Source of the DNA: Prochlorococcus sp. AG-363-O16
Lineage (GTDB): Bacteria > Cyanobacteriota > Cyanobacteriia > PCC-6307 > Cyanobiaceae
NCBI GenBank assembly: GCA_003280095.1
Contig: QCGA01000011.1
Span: 1-44,352, forward strand
Reading direction: 5' to 3'
DNA length: 44,352 nt
The notes under the pieces are model-generated. The model made no database searches and was not told where the DNA came from. It saw only the letters and a program-made list of their open reading frames with translations. The translations under genes were made by a program, and so were the position numbers. Each line of letters starts with the position of its first letter. Within the stretch, counting starts at the first letter, position 1. Positions 1-10,106 of the stretch are shown here, in pieces.

Positions 1-512
1 CCCTGGATTTAGGTGCAAAATGGATTAATGATGTCAGAGCTGGTAATGATGATCCGGATATACTTCGTGTAGTAGCAGAGGCAAATTGTCCTTATGTTGT
101 AATGCATAGTAGAGGAAATAGTAAAACTATGGGTCAAAAGAATAATTACAATAATGTCGTAACTGATGTTATAGACGGCTTACATAGAAGAACTCAAAAA
201 GCGGTAGATTTTGGTGTTAAATAAGAAAATATCATATGGGATCCTGGGTTGGGATTTGCTAAATCTACTGATCAGAATTTATCTCTTTTAAAGGGATTGG
301 ATCGACTAAAAATTGAGGGCTTTCCTTTATTGATTGGTCCATCACGAAAACGCTTTATTAGGGAAGTATTAAATCTACCATCTATTGATAATAGTATCTG
401 GGGTACAAGTGCTGTTATTTGTAAATGTGTACAGATGAAAGTAGATTTAGTACGTGTTCATGATGTCGCACAAGTTAAGCATTCAATCACTATGTCTGAA
501 CAATTATGGTAA
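1..512 (+). pseudogene. folP: Dihydropteroate synthase, 3' part, with an in-frame stop
   Basis: DHPS joins 6-hydroxymethyl-dihydropterin pyrophosphate to p-aminobenzoate in folate synthesis. The reading frame enters from the left edge (codons start at base 3) and shows family motifs in order: a GA-x-x-INDV stretch near the start, VMHSRG at about 102-119, DPGLGF at 240-257, GPSRK at about 334-348 and R-x-HDV near the end. All lie in one frame, but a TAA at 222-224 interrupts it just before the DPGLGF segment. A TTG-initiated 87-codon piece (249-512) remains open and would lack the N-terminal half. No frameshift or other stop is seen, so this is either a recently inactivated gene, a read-through case or a sequence error. 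The 5' end lies outside the window. Confidence 0.85.
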
Positions 513-540
513 GACTAAGATATTTATAGTCTTATTTTAT
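511..540. terminator. Hairpin between convergent folP and chlH
   Basis: AAGACTA (511-517) pairs perfectly with TAGTCTT (527-533) across a 9-nt loop and is followed by a T-rich run on the + strand. It begins right after the folP stop and lies just downstream of the chlH stop, so it could end transcripts from both sides. Confidence 0.5.
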
Positions 541-544
541 AATT

Positions 545-3500
545 TTATTTCTGTGCAGGATCAACACCTTCAATGCGATCTTCTACTTCTTGATACAGTT
601 CTTGCAAGCGGTCTATATTCTCATCGGATGTTTCCCAATATCCTCGTCCATTAACCTCAAGTAATGTACCAACAATTCTTCTAAAACTATGAGGATTAAG
701 CTCCATTAGCCTTTTTCTCATCTCCGGATCATTTATAAAAGTATCATTTGTTTCTTCATAAACGAAATTATCTACTTGTCCACTTGTAGCACTCCAACCC
801 AGAGTGTAATTTAGGCGGTTTGATACCTCTCTAACACCTTCATATCCAGAATTAAGCATACCTTCGTACCATTTTGGATTTAGAAGTTTAGTTCTTGAAT
901 CTAGTCGAATGGTTTCACTGAGTGTTCTCACTTGTGCATTAGCAGTTGTAGTATCTGCTATATAACTACTTGGTGTTTTACCATCATCTCTAAGGTTTTG
1001 AATTAATTTAGTTGGATCTGAATCGAAATAGTGGCTTACATCTGTTAGAGAGATTTCAGCAGAGTCTAGATTTTGAAAGGTTGCATCTGCAGTTTTCATG
1101 ACTGATTCAAAAACCTCCCGGTTTTGATTCATCTCACCTGGATTATCTGCATTAAATGCAAAAGTTTTTCTTGATAGGTACATTTCTTGTAATTCGCCTT
1201 CCTCTTCCCAGGTTGAGTTTTCTACAGCCAAGTTGACATTTGAGCTATAACTTCCACTCGAGTTAGAAAAGACTCTGCAAGCTGCTTCTCTTAAGGATGT
1301 TCCTTGCTCTTTTGCCTGTTCGAGAGAGTGTTTTCTCACAAAATTTTGGTTAATATCTTCGTCGGCTTCAGCAGCCATTTTAACTCCTTGGTCAATGAGA
1401 GCCATTTGATTAATAAAAAGATCTCTAAATACACCAGAACAGTTAACAACAACATCTATTCTTGGTCTACCTAATTCTTCAAGAGGAATTAGTTCCAATT
1501 TATTAACTCTGCCTACTGAATCAGGCTTTGGTCTAACACCAATAAACCAAAGAATTTGAGCTAGTGACTCTCCATACGTTTTGATATTATCTGTTCCCCA
1601 TAGAACACATGCGATAGTTTCAGGCCAATCACCCTGTTCCTCACGTTGTCTTGCAATTAATTTATCAACAACACCTTTAGCTGCTGCTATTGCTGCAATT
1701 GTAGGAATTGACTGAGGATCTAGAGCATGAATATTTTTACCACTTGGTAATACTCCTGGATTACGAATCGGATCTCCCCCCGGTCCAGGTATTACATAAT
1801 CACCATCAAGCGCCTTTAGAAGGCTATCCATTTCTTGATCAGCACAGATTTGATCTAAACAAAAACGTAAGTACTTAAATAATTTTTCAAGTTCAGTCGA
1901 GTCTATTTTAGTAAATCCATTTCTTTCACATATCTTTTGCCAAGGACTTTTTGATTTTCTACCTAACAATCCATTCAATCTCTGATTTACTTGTCCAAGC
2001 AAGTTCTTTTTAAGTGTCACCCTTCCATCCTTTCCAGTTAATGCCTCGACCATTGACCCAACACAATCTCTGGATATTTCAGTCAATTGTTTATTTAACT
2101 CCACATCCTCTAATTTACCCTTTTGATTTCCTTCAAATATATCTTCAAGTTCTCTCCCTTTGGACTCTGCTAAAAGTGCAGGTAGTGAACGTAAATTATC
2201 TTCTTCGCGTTCTAGAGAGGCAATACTAACTAGTGTTGCGATGGCTTCTTCTGCAGTTGGTGGTTTTCCAATTGTATGAAGTCCACAAGGTAATAATCTA
2301 CTTTCAATTTCCATTAACTGACTATAAACAGCGCCAACTACTGAATCTCTCTGTTCTAAGTTGAGATCAGAAGCTTCTTTTTCTGGCAGATCCACATCTT
2401 GTTCTAAATTACACTTTTTCGCAGTTTCGATAATTGCATTGACTATTTGTATACCTCTACCACTTTCACGTAGTTGCTGATACGATCCTACTAATTCTCC
2501 AAGCTCTTTCAATCCTTTATATAAGCCAGCATTCTCTGCTGGTGGAGTTAGATAACTAATTGTCGAAGCATAACCTCTTCTCTTGGCAATTGTAGCTTCT
2601 GAAGGATTATTTGCTGCATAATAATAAAGATTAGGTAAGCCACCAATTAGTGAATCTGGATAACATGTTTCACTCATTCCCATCTGTTTGCCTGGCATAA
2701 ATTCAAGTGAACCATGAGTTCCGAAGTGAAGAACAGCATCTGCCTTCCAGATCTTTTCTATATATGTGTAATAGGCAGCAAAGCCATGGTGAGGGCTTGC
2801 GCTTCTTGAATAAAGTAATCTCATTGGATCTCCTTCGTATCCAAATGTTGGTTGAACTCCTATAAAGATATTTCCAAAGTGATGCCCATAAATCAACAGA
2901 TTTTGACCATCACTATTTAAGTTTCCAGGTGGTTTACCCCAGTTTTCTTCTAATCGTTCTGAATACAGTGTATTTGTTTGATATTCTTCGACTGACATTC
3001 TATGAGCGATCGATAGTTCTGGAGATCCTTCAAGTGCTTCTGGATCATTTATAAGTCTTTCCATTAAAGCTTTGCCGTCCTTTGGCAGATTATCTACTCT
3101 GTATCCTTTACTTTTCATTTCCTCAAGTACACGATGGATTGATCCGAATACATCCAGGTAAGCTGCTGTTCCAACGTTTCCTTTGTCTGGAGGAAAACTG
3201 AATATTGTTATCGCAAGTTTTTTTTCAGCTCTTGATTTTATTCGTAAAGACGACCATCGAATAGCTCTTTCTGCAATTGAATCGACTCTGTCTTGAAGAG
3301 TATGGGCCTTACCCGTTGCGTCATCTCTACCAGAAAGAACTATTGGTTCAATTGCCCCATCAAGCTCTGGAATAGCAATTTGAAGAGCAACTTGTACTGG
3401 GTGTAAGCCTAGATCACTCCCTTCCCACTCTTGTGTTGTTTGAAATACCAGAGGAAGTGCGACCATGTATGGTCGGTTTAATCGCTTTAGTGATTCAATA

Positions 3501-4570
3501 GCTTTTGGATGATCTTGCCTGGCTGGTCCTCCTACTAAAGCAAAACCTGTTAGAGAAACTACGCCATCAACAATAGGATTTTCTAGATTTAATGGATCGT
3601 AGAAGAAATTATTTACCGGTTTAGAGAAATCTAAACCTCCACAGAAGATTGGAAGAACGCGAGCACCTCTAAATTCAAGTTCTTGAATCACAGCTACATA
3701 ATGTGCATCATCTCCGGTGACAATGTGACTTCTCTGAAGAACTAACCCAATCATTGGCCCTTTTTTTGACTTTTCGCTTAGGTCAGTACGGCTTGATGTC
3801 CAATTTAGATATTCTTTAATATCTTCAAACATATTCGTAGCCAAGGGATGCCAAATTCCTAAATCGGGGAAAACCTCAGGCTCAGCGATTTCAATCGTGG
3901 GACTCTCAGGATCGTCGCTAGTAGATGGAAAGACATACTTATTAGCAAGCATTAAAAGCATATTTCGGAGGTTTTCTGGAGTTCCTCCAAGCCAATATTG
4001 AAAGCTCAGCATGAAACTTCTTGCATCCTGAGCTTTGTCTACGGGCAAGTATTTGAGGATCGTTGGAAGGGTATTAAGCAACTTGAGCATTGCGTCTTGA
4101 AATCCTGCTCCACCAGACTCTTTTCTCTTTTTCATAAAACCTGATATAACACTTTTGCTTTGGCCTAGTTGTGCCATAGAAAAAGTACCCAGTTTGTTGA
4201 GGCGCATAACCTCAGGCATTGAAGGGAAAACAACTGCGGCCTTGAGTTTTTCCCTATAAGGAGATACAGCCTCAACAACTTTTTGAGCCAAATCTTCTAT
4301 GAAGATTAAAGAGGCAATGAATACGTCAGCTTCTGAAACGTCTTGTTGAAAGTCCTCGTAATTTTTCGGGTCACGAAGCTCTTCAATCAAATATCCACTT
4401 AATTCTATTCCTAAGGGTCCGTTCTGAGCATTTAGAGCATTTGCAGCTTGAGTTAATGCGTTTTGGTATTGAGGTTCTAAAACTACGTAAACCGCCTTCA
4501 TGACGGACTTGTGTTGGTTGCTATCACCAGGGGAAACTCTGCGATCGGCGGAGCGAACCTGAGTGAACAT
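545..4570 (-). CDS. chlH: Magnesium chelatase subunit H
   Basis: ChlH is the large porphyrin-binding catalytic subunit of Mg-chelatase. With ChlI and ChlD it inserts Mg2+ into protoporphyrin IX, the first committed step of chlorophyll synthesis. The protein has 1341 residues, normal for cyanobacterial ChlH, and begins [11 protein letters not shown], the usual start of picocyanobacterial ChlH. It carries the CobN/ChlH active-region signature [15 protein letters not shown] near residues 613-627, and the rest aligns by eye with the family without gaps or stops. It faces folP and is divergent from dapB across 117 bp that hold a perfect palindrome. chlI and chlD are not in the window. Identification is secure. 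Confidence 0.98.
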   Translation of the reverse strand: MFTQVRSADRRVSPGDSNQHKSVMKAVYVVLEPQYQNALTQAANALNAQNGPLGIELSGYLIEELRDPKNYEDFQQDVSEADVFIASLIFIEDLAQKVVEAVSPYREKLKAAVVFPSMPEVMRLNKLGTFSMAQLGQSKSVISGFMKKRKESGGAGFQDAMLKLLNTLPTILKYLPVDKAQDARSFMLSFQYWLGGTPENLRNMLLMLANKYVFPSTSDDPESPTIEIAEPEVFPDLGIWHPLATNMFEDIKEYLNWTSSRTDLSEKSKKGPMIGLVLQRSHIVTGDDAHYVAVIQELEFRGARVLPIFCGGLDFSKPVNNFFYDPLNLENPIVDGVVSLTGFALVGGPARQDHPKAIESLKRLNRPYMVALPLVFQTTQEWEGSDLGLHPVQVALQIAIPELDGAIEPIVLSGRDDATGKAHTLQDRVDSIAERAIRWSSLRIKSRAEKKLAITIFSFPPDKGNVGTAAYLDVFGSIHRVLEEMKSKGYRVDNLPKDGKALMERLINDPEALEGSPELSIAHRMSVEEYQTNTLYSERLEENWGKPPGNLNSDGQNLLIYGHHFGNIFIGVQPTFGYEGDPMRLLYSRSASPHHGFAAYYTYIEKIWKADAVLHFGTHGSLEFMPGKQMGMSETCYPDSLIGGLPNLYYYAANNPSEATIAKRRGYASTISYLTPPAENAGLYKGLKELGELVGSYQQLRESGRGIQIVNAIIETAKKCNLEQDVDLPEKEASDLNLEQRDSVVGAVYSQLMEIESRLLPCGLHTIGKPPTAEEAIATLVSIASLEREEDNLRSLPALLAESKGRELEDIFEGNQKGKLEDVELNKQLTEISRDCVGSMVEALTGKDGRVTLKKNLLGQVNQRLNGLLGRKSKSPWQKICERNGFTKIDSTELEKLFKYLRFCLDQICADQEMDSLLKALDGDYVIPGPGGDPIRNPGVLPSGKNIHALDPQSIPTIAAIAAAKGVVDKLIARQREEQGDWPETIACVLWGTDNIKTYGESLAQILWFIGVRPKPDSVGRVNKLELIPLEELGRPRIDVVVNCSGVFRDLFINQMALIDQGVKMAAEADEDINQNFVRKHSLEQAKEQGTSLREAACRVFSNSSGSYSSNVNLAVENSTWEEEGELQEMYLSRKTFAFNADNPGEMNQNREVFESVMKTADATFQNLDSAEISLTDVSHYFDSDPTKLIQNLRDDGKTPSSYIADTTTANAQVRTLSETIRLDSRTKLLNPKWYEGMLNSGYEGVREVSNRLNYTLGWSATSGQVDNFVYEETNDTFINDPEMRKRLMELNPHSFRRIVGTLLEVNGRGYWETSDENIDRLQELYQEVEDRIEGVDPAQK

Positions 4571-4618
4571 GGCAGCTTAAATACTTACTTGAGGATAAGA
4601 GCGTAACTCGTCCGGTTG

Positions 4619-4642
4619 ATATAACCAAAATTTTGGTTATAT
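4619..4642. promoter_or_regulatory. Perfect 24-bp palindrome in the chlH-dapB divergent promoter
   Basis: The half-site ATATAACCAAAA is followed at once by its exact reverse complement, giving 24 bp of perfect dyad symmetry without a spacer. It lies 49 bp upstream of the chlH start and 46 bp upstream of the dapB start. Position and symmetry suit an operator for a dimeric regulator, but I do not recognise the motif. It could also form a hairpin in a leader RNA. Confidence 0.55.
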
Positions 4643-4687
4643 AAGGGCATTCTCCATTGGCTTGGTTTTCCAAACTAAATCAACAAA

Positions 4688-5539
4688 ATGACGGCGTCTC
4701 ATCCTTCAACTATTCCAGTCATAGTGGCCGGTGCACTAGGGAAAATGGGTTCGGAGGTAATTAAAGCTGTGCATGGCTCAAAGGATTGTGAGCTAGTCGG
4801 AGCTATTGATACCACTCCCGGTACAGAGGGCACTCAAGTCGGGAATTTACTTGGTAATGAAGAAATTGATATCCCTATAACTTCGGATTTCGAGGGTTGC
4901 CTATGTGCAATCAGTCAGTCAGTCCGGAATTTAGGACCGGACAAGGGATCAGTTCTTGTTGACTTCACACACCCTTCTGTAGTTTACGAACACACAAGGG
5001 CAGCAATTGCATATGGTGTCCATCCAGTTATTGGTACTACTGGGCTATTCCCTGAACAGATTTCTGAACTCCAGGATTTTGCGATGAAAGCATCCATAAG
5101 TGGGGCAATAATTCCAAATTTTTCTATAGGTATGGTGTTACTTCAACAGGCTGCTGCTGCCGCATCTCGCTTTTACGAGCATGCAGAACTTACAGAATTA
5201 CATCACAACCTGAAAGCAGACGCACCTAGTGGTACTTGCATTAAGACTGCTGAACTTATGGAAGATCTAGGTAAACAATTTAATTCACTGCAGGTAGAGG
5301 AACAAGAGTCTTTAGTTGGAAGTAGAGGAGGGGTAAGACCGAGTGGACTTAGAATTCACTCAATTCGTTTGCCGGGTTTAGTAGCACATCAAGAGGTCTT
5401 ATTTGGTGCCACGGGCGAGACATATCTACTAAGACATGACACAATTGATAGATCTGCTTATATGCCTGGTGTTCTCTTAACTATTCGAAAAGTCAGGCAA
5501 CTTAAGATGCTAATCTATGGTCTTGAAAGAATTATTTAA
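4688..5539 (+). CDS. dapB: 4-hydroxy-tetrahydrodipicolinate reductase
   Basis: DapB reduces 4-hydroxy-tetrahydrodipicolinate with NAD(P)H in the diaminopimelate/lysine pathway, which also feeds peptidoglycan. The 283-aa protein has the N-terminal dinucleotide-binding glycine motif GALGKMG (residues 15-21), the GTTG loop (116-119), and the catalytic segment [14 protein letters not shown] with the His pair at 172-173 and the catalytic Lys at 176. The C-terminal RGG[15 protein letters not shown] stretch is also family-typical. It starts at the ATG at 4688, downstream of the divergent promoter shared with chlH, and is followed after 15 bp by a membrane-protein gene on the same strand. Confidence 0.97.
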   Translation: MTASHPSTIPVIVAGALGKMGSEVIKAVHGSKDCELVGAIDTTPGTEGTQVGNLLGNEEIDIPITSDFEGCLCAISQSVRNLGPDKGSVLVDFTHPSVVYEHTRAAIAYGVHPVIGTTGLFPEQISELQDFAMKASISGAIIPNFSIGMVLLQQAAAAASRFYEHAELTELHHNLKADAPSGTCIKTAELMEDLGKQFNSLQVEEQESLVGSRGGVRPSGLRIHSIRLPGLVAHQEVLFGATGETYLLRHDTIDRSAYMPGVLLTIRKVRQLKMLIYGLERII

Positions 5540-5554
5540 AAGGAATTATTCGAT

Positions 5555-6199
5555 ATGCTTATTCCATTAAAACCAGGTGAGCTAGATAAATTAATTCCTG
5601 CTGTAGCAACTAGTGATCAATTTCGTTCAGCATTGGGAAACCCTAGAAAGATTCTACAAAGAATCATGATAGCTGCTATTGGAGGTGCAATCACTCTTGT
5701 TTTCAGTCAAGTTTTAGAAGGAAGTCAATTTTATTCGATAGTACTAATAGCTGGAGTAGTAATTTTACTCTACATACTTTGGGGACCTATAGTAGAAGCA
5801 GGTCAAAAAAATTCCCAGTTAAGACGTTTCCCATCAATAGCTCTTTTTGAAGGAGAGGTGGTAGAAGTTTTTACCAAAGAAAAAGTTGAAAATAGACAAG
5901 AACAGGCTAATAATAGAGGTGAATTGGAACTTATTGAAAACCGCCGAACATGGATGATATTAGAAGTAGAAGATGAAGATGGTTATCTTGGCAAAATTGC
6001 ATTTCCTATGGATAAGAAACATACAATTATAAGAGAAGGTTGTCGAATTAGATGCCTAGTCTTTAGTCAAAGAAGGGATTTCAGTACTGTCTCTGCAATA
6101 AGTGATGCATGGTTACCGAATCAAAAAATTTGGGTAGGAGAGTACCCTTATCTTCTGAGGCCAGCATTTGAAGAATTTTGCAACCTTAGACTTCGCTAA
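5555..6199 (+). CDS. Conserved cyanobacterial two-helix membrane protein, unknown function
   Basis: The 214-residue protein has two predicted membrane helices close together (about residues 37-55 and 59-77) and then a soluble domain of about 135 residues. That domain contains an acidic segment (VEDEDGYLG) and ends YLLRPAFEEFCNLRLR. I recognise it as a family conserved in cyanobacteria, but I cannot assign a function or a catalytic motif. It lies 15 bp after dapB and just before the FAD monooxygenase gene, so co-transcription is likely. The start ATG at 5555 follows an AAAGGAA ribosome-binding-like sequence. Confidence 0.75.
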   Translation: MLIPLKPGELDKLIPAVATSDQFRSALGNPRKILQRIMIAAIGGAITLVFSQVLEGSQFYSIVLIAGVVILLYILWGPIVEAGQKNSQLRRFPSIALFEGEVVEVFTKEKVENRQEQANNRGELELIENRRTWMILEVEDEDGYLGKIAFPMDKKHTIIREGCRIRCLVFSQRRDFSTVSAISDAWLPNQKIWVGEYPYLLRPAFEEFCNLRLR

Positions 6200-6221
6200 A
6201 AATTATTATAGAGGAATTTTT

Positions 6222-7400
6222 ATGCTAGATTATATATCACAGAAAAATAATATAATGGGTAAAAAGATAGCAATATTAGGTGCTGGCCCTTCTGGATCAA
6301 TACTAGCAATATCCTTGGCTAGGATGGGCTATATGGTGGAAATTTATGATCCATGCTCAATTGATTCGTTGACACAGCGTACTAGAGCATATGCTTTAAC
6401 ACATTCTTCAAGGAGGTTACTTCAGTCTCTAGACCTTTGGAATACATTAGAAAGTAAAACAACACCATTCTCCAAATTAGTTGTATCGGATCAGGTAATT
6501 AAACGCTCAGTAAATTTTGGAATAGATGTTCTGTCACTAAATAACAGTAAGTTTGAAGCTATGGGCTGGATTATAGATCATCGCGACTTGATGACATTAC
6601 TTCTAAAAATTATCGAGTCATCAGATCATATTAAGACAGAATTCGCTTCAAATATTAATAACGATTTCGATTCACATGACTTTATAGTAGCCGCTGACGG
6701 ACCCATGTCTCCGTGGAAAAAAACATGGGGCATTAATAGTCATGAGATACAAACTAATACTTCTTGCCTTACCGCAAAGATTTTAATTAGGGGGATTCCA
6801 TCTTCTACGGCATTTGAGATTTTTAGATCTGAGGGACCTTTGGCAATTCTTCCTATGGGAGGGGATTTATATCAAATAGTTTGGAGCTCTTCAAAAGAAT
6901 TATGTGATAGACGAGTTAACCTAGATAAAGCATTATTACTTGATAATCTTGCTGCAATATTACCTTCTGGATTTGAACCAGACGCAATTATTGATCAACC
7001 CTCTGCATTTCAAGTTTCATTTTCAATCAGTTTTCCACTCCATAAAAATTACCGAGTTCTGGTAGGTGAATCGGGGCATAGATTTCATCCTGTAGGAGGG
7101 CAAGGATTAAATGTGTGTTGGCGAGATGTTCAATTACTTAGTGATCTTTTAGAAAGAGCTAAGAAGAATAGGTTTATTTCTGCTAACTTTCCAGTCATTT
7201 ACACTTTAAATAGAACCATAGATTTAATTCTAATAGGGCTATCCACACTAATTGTCATTCGATTATTCTCTAATAAAAATAAAATATTATTATTTGTTCG
7301 AAGAATTATATTCAACCTTTTAAAGAATCTAAAGCTTTTTCGGACCTTGGCTATGAGGATTTTCACTGATGGCATAATTTCAGTATTTGTACCACAATAG
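6222..7400 (+). CDS. FAD-dependent monooxygenase, UbiH/COQ6 type
   Basis: This is a flavoprotein hydroxylase of the UbiH/UbiF/COQ6 group, which hydroxylates quinone rings. In cyanobacteria the substrate is not obvious; plastoquinone or another prenylquinone is an inference. Visible motifs are the N-terminal FAD-binding GAGPSG, the middle ADGPMS (DG motif), and near residue 280 a GESGHRFHPVGGQGLN segment that corresponds to the GD-x-x-H...P-x-x-GQG-x-N motif, with Glu where Asp is common. The ORF is open from 6168, overlapping the previous gene. I chose the ATG at 6222 because AGAGGA sits about 6 nt upstream; the ATG at 6255, right before the FAD fold, is the alternative. Confidence 0.88.
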   Translation: MLDYISQKNNIMGKKIAILGAGPSGSILAISLARMGYMVEIYDPCSIDSLTQRTRAYALTHSSRRLLQSLDLWNTLESKTTPFSKLVVSDQVIKRSVNFGIDVLSLNNSKFEAMGWIIDHRDLMTLLLKIIESSDHIKTEFASNINNDFDSHDFIVAADGPMSPWKKTWGINSHEIQTNTSCLTAKILIRGIPSSTAFEIFRSEGPLAILPMGGDLYQIVWSSSKELCDRRVNLDKALLLDNLAAILPSGFEPDAIIDQPSAFQVSFSISFPLHKNYRVLVGESGHRFHPVGGQGLNVCWRDVQLLSDLLERAKKNRFISANFPVIYTLNRTIDLILIGLSTLIVIRLFSNKNKILLFVRRIIFNLLKNLKLFRTLAMRIFTDGIISVFVPQ

Positions 7401-7419
7401 ATTTAGATATCTATCTCAT

Positions 7420-7632
7420 ATGGTGTTCAGCTCGAAATCGCAACCAAAACCATCAGTAGATCTCATCAAATTTCTTATCCAAAAAATAGGACTTAGTGAA
7501 AATGCAATTAACCTAGGTATAAGGCAATCAAACATTGAGCAGGCACCTCTTGGTATCATTCTGTGGAGTTTTGGACTATTGACAATTGATCAGTATCAGA
7601 GAGTCCTTGACTGGCAAAATAACTATGAGTAA
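7420..7632 (+). CDS. DUF2949 family protein
   Basis: This is a small soluble protein of about 70 residues with the cyanobacterial DUF2949 pattern: LIKFLIQ near the start, the AI-NLGIRQS segment, then APLGIILWSFGLLTIDQ and a final DW motif. Its function is unknown. The frame is open from 7387, but the ATG at 7420 matches the family length and avoids overlapping the monooxygenase stop. Its 3' end overlaps the 3' end of apt, on the opposite strand, by 10 bp. Confidence 0.75.
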   Translation: MVFSSKSQPKPSVDLIKFLIQKIGLSENAINLGIRQSNIEQAPLGIILWSFGLLTIDQYQRVLDWQNNYE

Positions 7633-8141
7633 CTTACTATAGATTTAATTGGTACTTTAGTATTTATATTTTTACGTCCATTTAGTGCAGTTAGTTCAAT
7701 AATGAAAGCAATACCTACTATCTCAACATTACAATTTTTCATAAGATTGATTGTCGCATTGGCAGTTCCTCCAGTAGCTAAAAGATCATCGACTAGTAAA
7801 ACTCTTTGGTTTTCCTGAAAAGCGTTTTTGCTAACTTCAAGCCTGTCTAGTCCATATTCAAGTTCATATTCAACTCCAAAAACAGTACCTGGCAGTTTTC
7901 CTGGTTTCCGAACTGGAACAAAACCTAATCCTGAAGCTGTTGCAAGGGAAGATCCAACAATAAATCCTCTAGATTCAATGCCAACAACAACATCAGGATT
8001 TAGTTCCTTTGCGATTTCTGAAAATTTGCTAATGACATAGCTCCATGCCTTTGGTGACCTTAGTAATGGACTAAAGTCTTTGAATACAATGCCAGGCTTT
8101 GGAAAGTCCGGAATCTCATCAATGTAGGTTTTGATGTCCAA
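7623..8141 (-). CDS. apt: Adenine phosphoribosyltransferase
   Basis: Apt salvages adenine by making AMP from adenine and PRPP. The 172-aa protein has the usual N-terminal YIDEIPDFPKPGI, the VVGIESRGFI segment, and the PRPP-binding motif VLLVDDLLATGGTA. Length and order are normal. The start codon is TTG (8139-8141); an in-frame TAA lies two codons upstream, so no ATG start is possible further up, and the N-terminus matches the family exactly here. The gene converges on the DUF2949 gene with overlapping 3' ends. Confidence 0.96.
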   Translation of the reverse strand: MDIKTYIDEIPDFPKPGIVFKDFSPLLRSPKAWSYVISKFSEIAKELNPDVVVGIESRGFIVGSSLATASGLGFVPVRKPGKLPGTVFGVEYELEYGLDRLEVSKNAFQENQRVLLVDDLLATGGTANATINLMKNCNVEIVGIAFIIELTALNGRKNINTKVPIKSIVSYS

Positions 8142-8234
8142 GGTTTAGATGCTTTTGAGTTGAAATTGCTCCATTATCTACGAATTCATATCTCTTTCTG
8201 ATTTTCAAGCCATCATCCAGCATTATCCTCATTC

Positions 8235-8840
8235 ATGAACGAAGCTGCCTCTCAATCCTTAAGGCCTTTACCAGAAAAGCCAAAGTTGTTCAAACAGCTA
8301 AAAAGAAGCAATTCAACGAAAACGAAAAAATATATCCTCTCTAGACGTGCCTTGGAAAGACTTGATCTTTTGATGCTTGCAATTGAATCCATTGATCTGA
8401 ATGGCGGCGAATCTATGGTTTGGACTTCTCATCAATTAGGACTAGAGACACTTTTTCCTAATAGAGTTGAGCTTTGGAAAAGGCGCTGTCATAACCCTTT
8501 GCGCAAGGCTACCAGGAGGGGATTGCTATCAAGTGAGGACTCAGAAGCGTTATTAGTTCTCGTGTCATCTATGGCTGAACGCCTTTACCCATTCCTTCAC
8601 CAACTGTTATCCAAGAAAGAACCATCTTCAATTAATCATCAACGATGGGAACTTTTTAATCGGCGTCTACGTGAGCTCATATCTGAACGTCTTAACCAAC
8701 GGAGAGGAGCCGTTATAAACATGTTAGATCCAAACATGTCGAATGAACTTTATAAGCCACTAGTTAGAACCCTCGCATTATCTTCCGGTTCAGGCGGTAT
8801 TGACCGTCTTAGAGCGAGTCTTCTTGATCAAAAACCTTAA
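8235..8840 (+). CDS. DUF3038 family protein
   Basis: The protein has 201 residues, is basic, mostly helical and predicted to be cytoplasmic, and matches the cyanobacterial DUF3038 pattern: ALERLDLLMLAIESIDLNGGE followed by Leu- and Arg-rich helices. I know no function for the family. It is followed 11 bp later by a DUF4335 protein. The two families are usually adjacent in cyanobacteria, which suggests a joint role. The ATG start at 8235 is the first possible one. Confidence 0.75.
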   Translation: MNEAASQSLRPLPEKPKLFKQLKRSNSTKTKKYILSRRALERLDLLMLAIESIDLNGGESMVWTSHQLGLETLFPNRVELWKRRCHNPLRKATRRGLLSSEDSEALLVLVSSMAERLYPFLHQLLSKKEPSSINHQRWELFNRRLRELISERLNQRRGAVINMLDPNMSNELYKPLVRTLALSSGSGGIDRLRASLLDQKP

Positions 8841-8850
8841 TGTAAAAATT

Positions 8851-9447
8851 ATGATCAGAAATTCAATTCAATTTAATGAGACTTCAGTAAAACTCGTAGT
8901 AGAAGGGTTGCCAGATTTTTCTCGAGGTCATGATGAACGAACGATTGGAATAATTTCCAATTGGAAACTCGATTTAATCGGTTCACCAGTTTTGGAGGGT
9001 CAACGAGTTCATCTGGAATCATTAATGACCACAGTCTTGAAATACGGACGATATCTGATTTCTAATTCTGCTCGACCATTGGGAGAAATTGGTAACTCTG
9101 TTCGAATTATTCCTAAAGGTGATCAGCATGAGCTTTTACTGCAGAGTACAAGAGATTCAATGAAAACGCTTGCGATTCAAATTGATGATGCGGAACTGGT
9201 TGATCTTGTGAGATGCCTCGAATCGCTTCGGAACGATCCACGGATTCAAATTGACTGGAATGTTCCAATCTATGCCCCACTCAATCGAAGAGAGTTAGCT
9301 AACAAATCTTCTTTCTGGGAATTAATAGCCGCTCCTTTTGTTGGAATTTTGGCTGTGTCAGTTACTGTTGTAATAGCTGCCATTATGCCAATTTCAACAA
9401 CCCAATCACCTCTACAAGAACCTAGCCCACATAACACTCAAAATTAG
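8851..9447 (+). CDS. DUF4335 family protein, C-terminal membrane anchor
   Basis: The protein has about 198 residues. The N-terminal part is soluble (SVKLVVEGLPDFS..., then a region around LEGQRVHLESLM). Near the end is one hydrophobic segment, about residues 157-178 (LIAAPFVGILAVSVTVVIAAI), so it is likely tail-anchored. The order matches cyanobacterial DUF4335. The frame extends to 8800 inside the DUF3038 gene, but the ATG at 8851 gives a normal 11-nt spacing after the DUF3038 stop. Function is unknown; it probably acts with the DUF3038 protein. Confidence 0.72.
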   Translation: MIRNSIQFNETSVKLVVEGLPDFSRGHDERTIGIISNWKLDLIGSPVLEGQRVHLESLMTTVLKYGRYLISNSARPLGEIGNSVRIIPKGDQHELLLQSTRDSMKTLAIQIDDAELVDLVRCLESLRNDPRIQIDWNVPIYAPLNRRELANKSSFWELIAAPFVGILAVSVTVVIAAIMPISTTQSPLQEPSPHNTQN

Positions 9448-9485
9448 TGCCGTCTTAGGCATTGACTAATTTCTATATATAGAGA

Positions 9486-9537
9486 CAATGAGCAAACTCA
9501 TTGATTCATCAAATCCTATACCTTGTAAAAAAGGTAT
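9486..9537 (+). terminator. Two successive hairpins downstream of the DUF4335 gene
   Basis: CAATGAG (9486-9492) pairs with CTCATTG (9497-9503) over a CAAA loop. ATACCTT (9518-9524) pairs with AAGGTAT (9531-9537) over a 6-nt loop. Neither is followed by a clean T-run, so they are weak terminators or RNA-stabilising 3' structures. Confidence 0.35.
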
Positions 9538-9619
9538 CTTGACTATATTATTTAAAAGGAATTTTGACAGTACCAATTGACTTACTTAATTTATCTCATT
9601 GCAGAGTGTGTAAGTGAAT

Positions 9620-9982
9620 ATGAATAAGAACCTCAAAACAAAACCAAGTAGAAATGTTTTTCGAAGGGCAAAAAGTAGAAAAAATACTCCCTTGTGGAGA
9701 CAGAGTCTCGAATCTCTATTGATGGTAAATCTAGGTGTTATACTTTTATTGTATCTAAATAGGATACCCAATAAATTAAATTTATCACAAATACTTCGTG
9801 ATTCGGGTATAAAATTTTACGAAAGTATAATAGGTTTGCTCCAATCTACATCTATTATACTTTCATTAGTAATTTTATTTGTATTTATTTTTATTGGTTT
9901 AATACTCTTATTAGGAGGACTGTGGCGATCATTACGCGTCGTCTCCTTGCTAATTCGAAAATCCAAAAAGAGGAAATACTGA
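9620..9982 (+). CDS. Small basic membrane protein, unknown
   Basis: The protein has about 120 residues. The N-terminus is strongly basic (KTKPSRNVFRRAKSRKN). Two hydrophobic segments follow, at about residues 33-45 and 75-99 (SIILSLVILFVFIFIGLILLLGG), and the end is basic (RKSKKRKY). I recognise no family motif. A GTG at 9614 lies two codons before the ATG at 9620; I prefer the ATG. The ORF on the other strand over the same bases (9586-9771) is a shadow. Inner-membrane location is inferred from the charge pattern. Confidence 0.55.
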   Translation: MNKNLKTKPSRNVFRRAKSRKNTPLWRQSLESLLMVNLGVILLLYLNRIPNKLNLSQILRDSGIKFYESIIGLLQSTSIILSLVILFVFIFIGLILLLGGLWRSLRVVSLLIRKSKKRKY

Positions 9983-10106
9983 TTTAGCCAACTAATAAGC
10001 TATAGAATTTGCAATTATTTATCTAAAATAAAAGAAGAGTAACTAATAGAATTAAAGAAATGAGTAAATTGTGCTTTAATAACCAAATCAAAAAACATTA
10101 GTTGAG

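Noticed and set aside
6168-6221. Upstream start of the FAD monooxygenase
   Set aside because: It overlaps the previous gene by 32 bp and has no homologous N-terminus; the ATG at 6222 has a good ribosome-binding sequence.
9586-9771. ORF on the minus strand over the small membrane gene
   Set aside because: It mirrors the plus-strand coding frame and has no upstream signal; the plus frame gives the sensible basic/hydrophobic layout.
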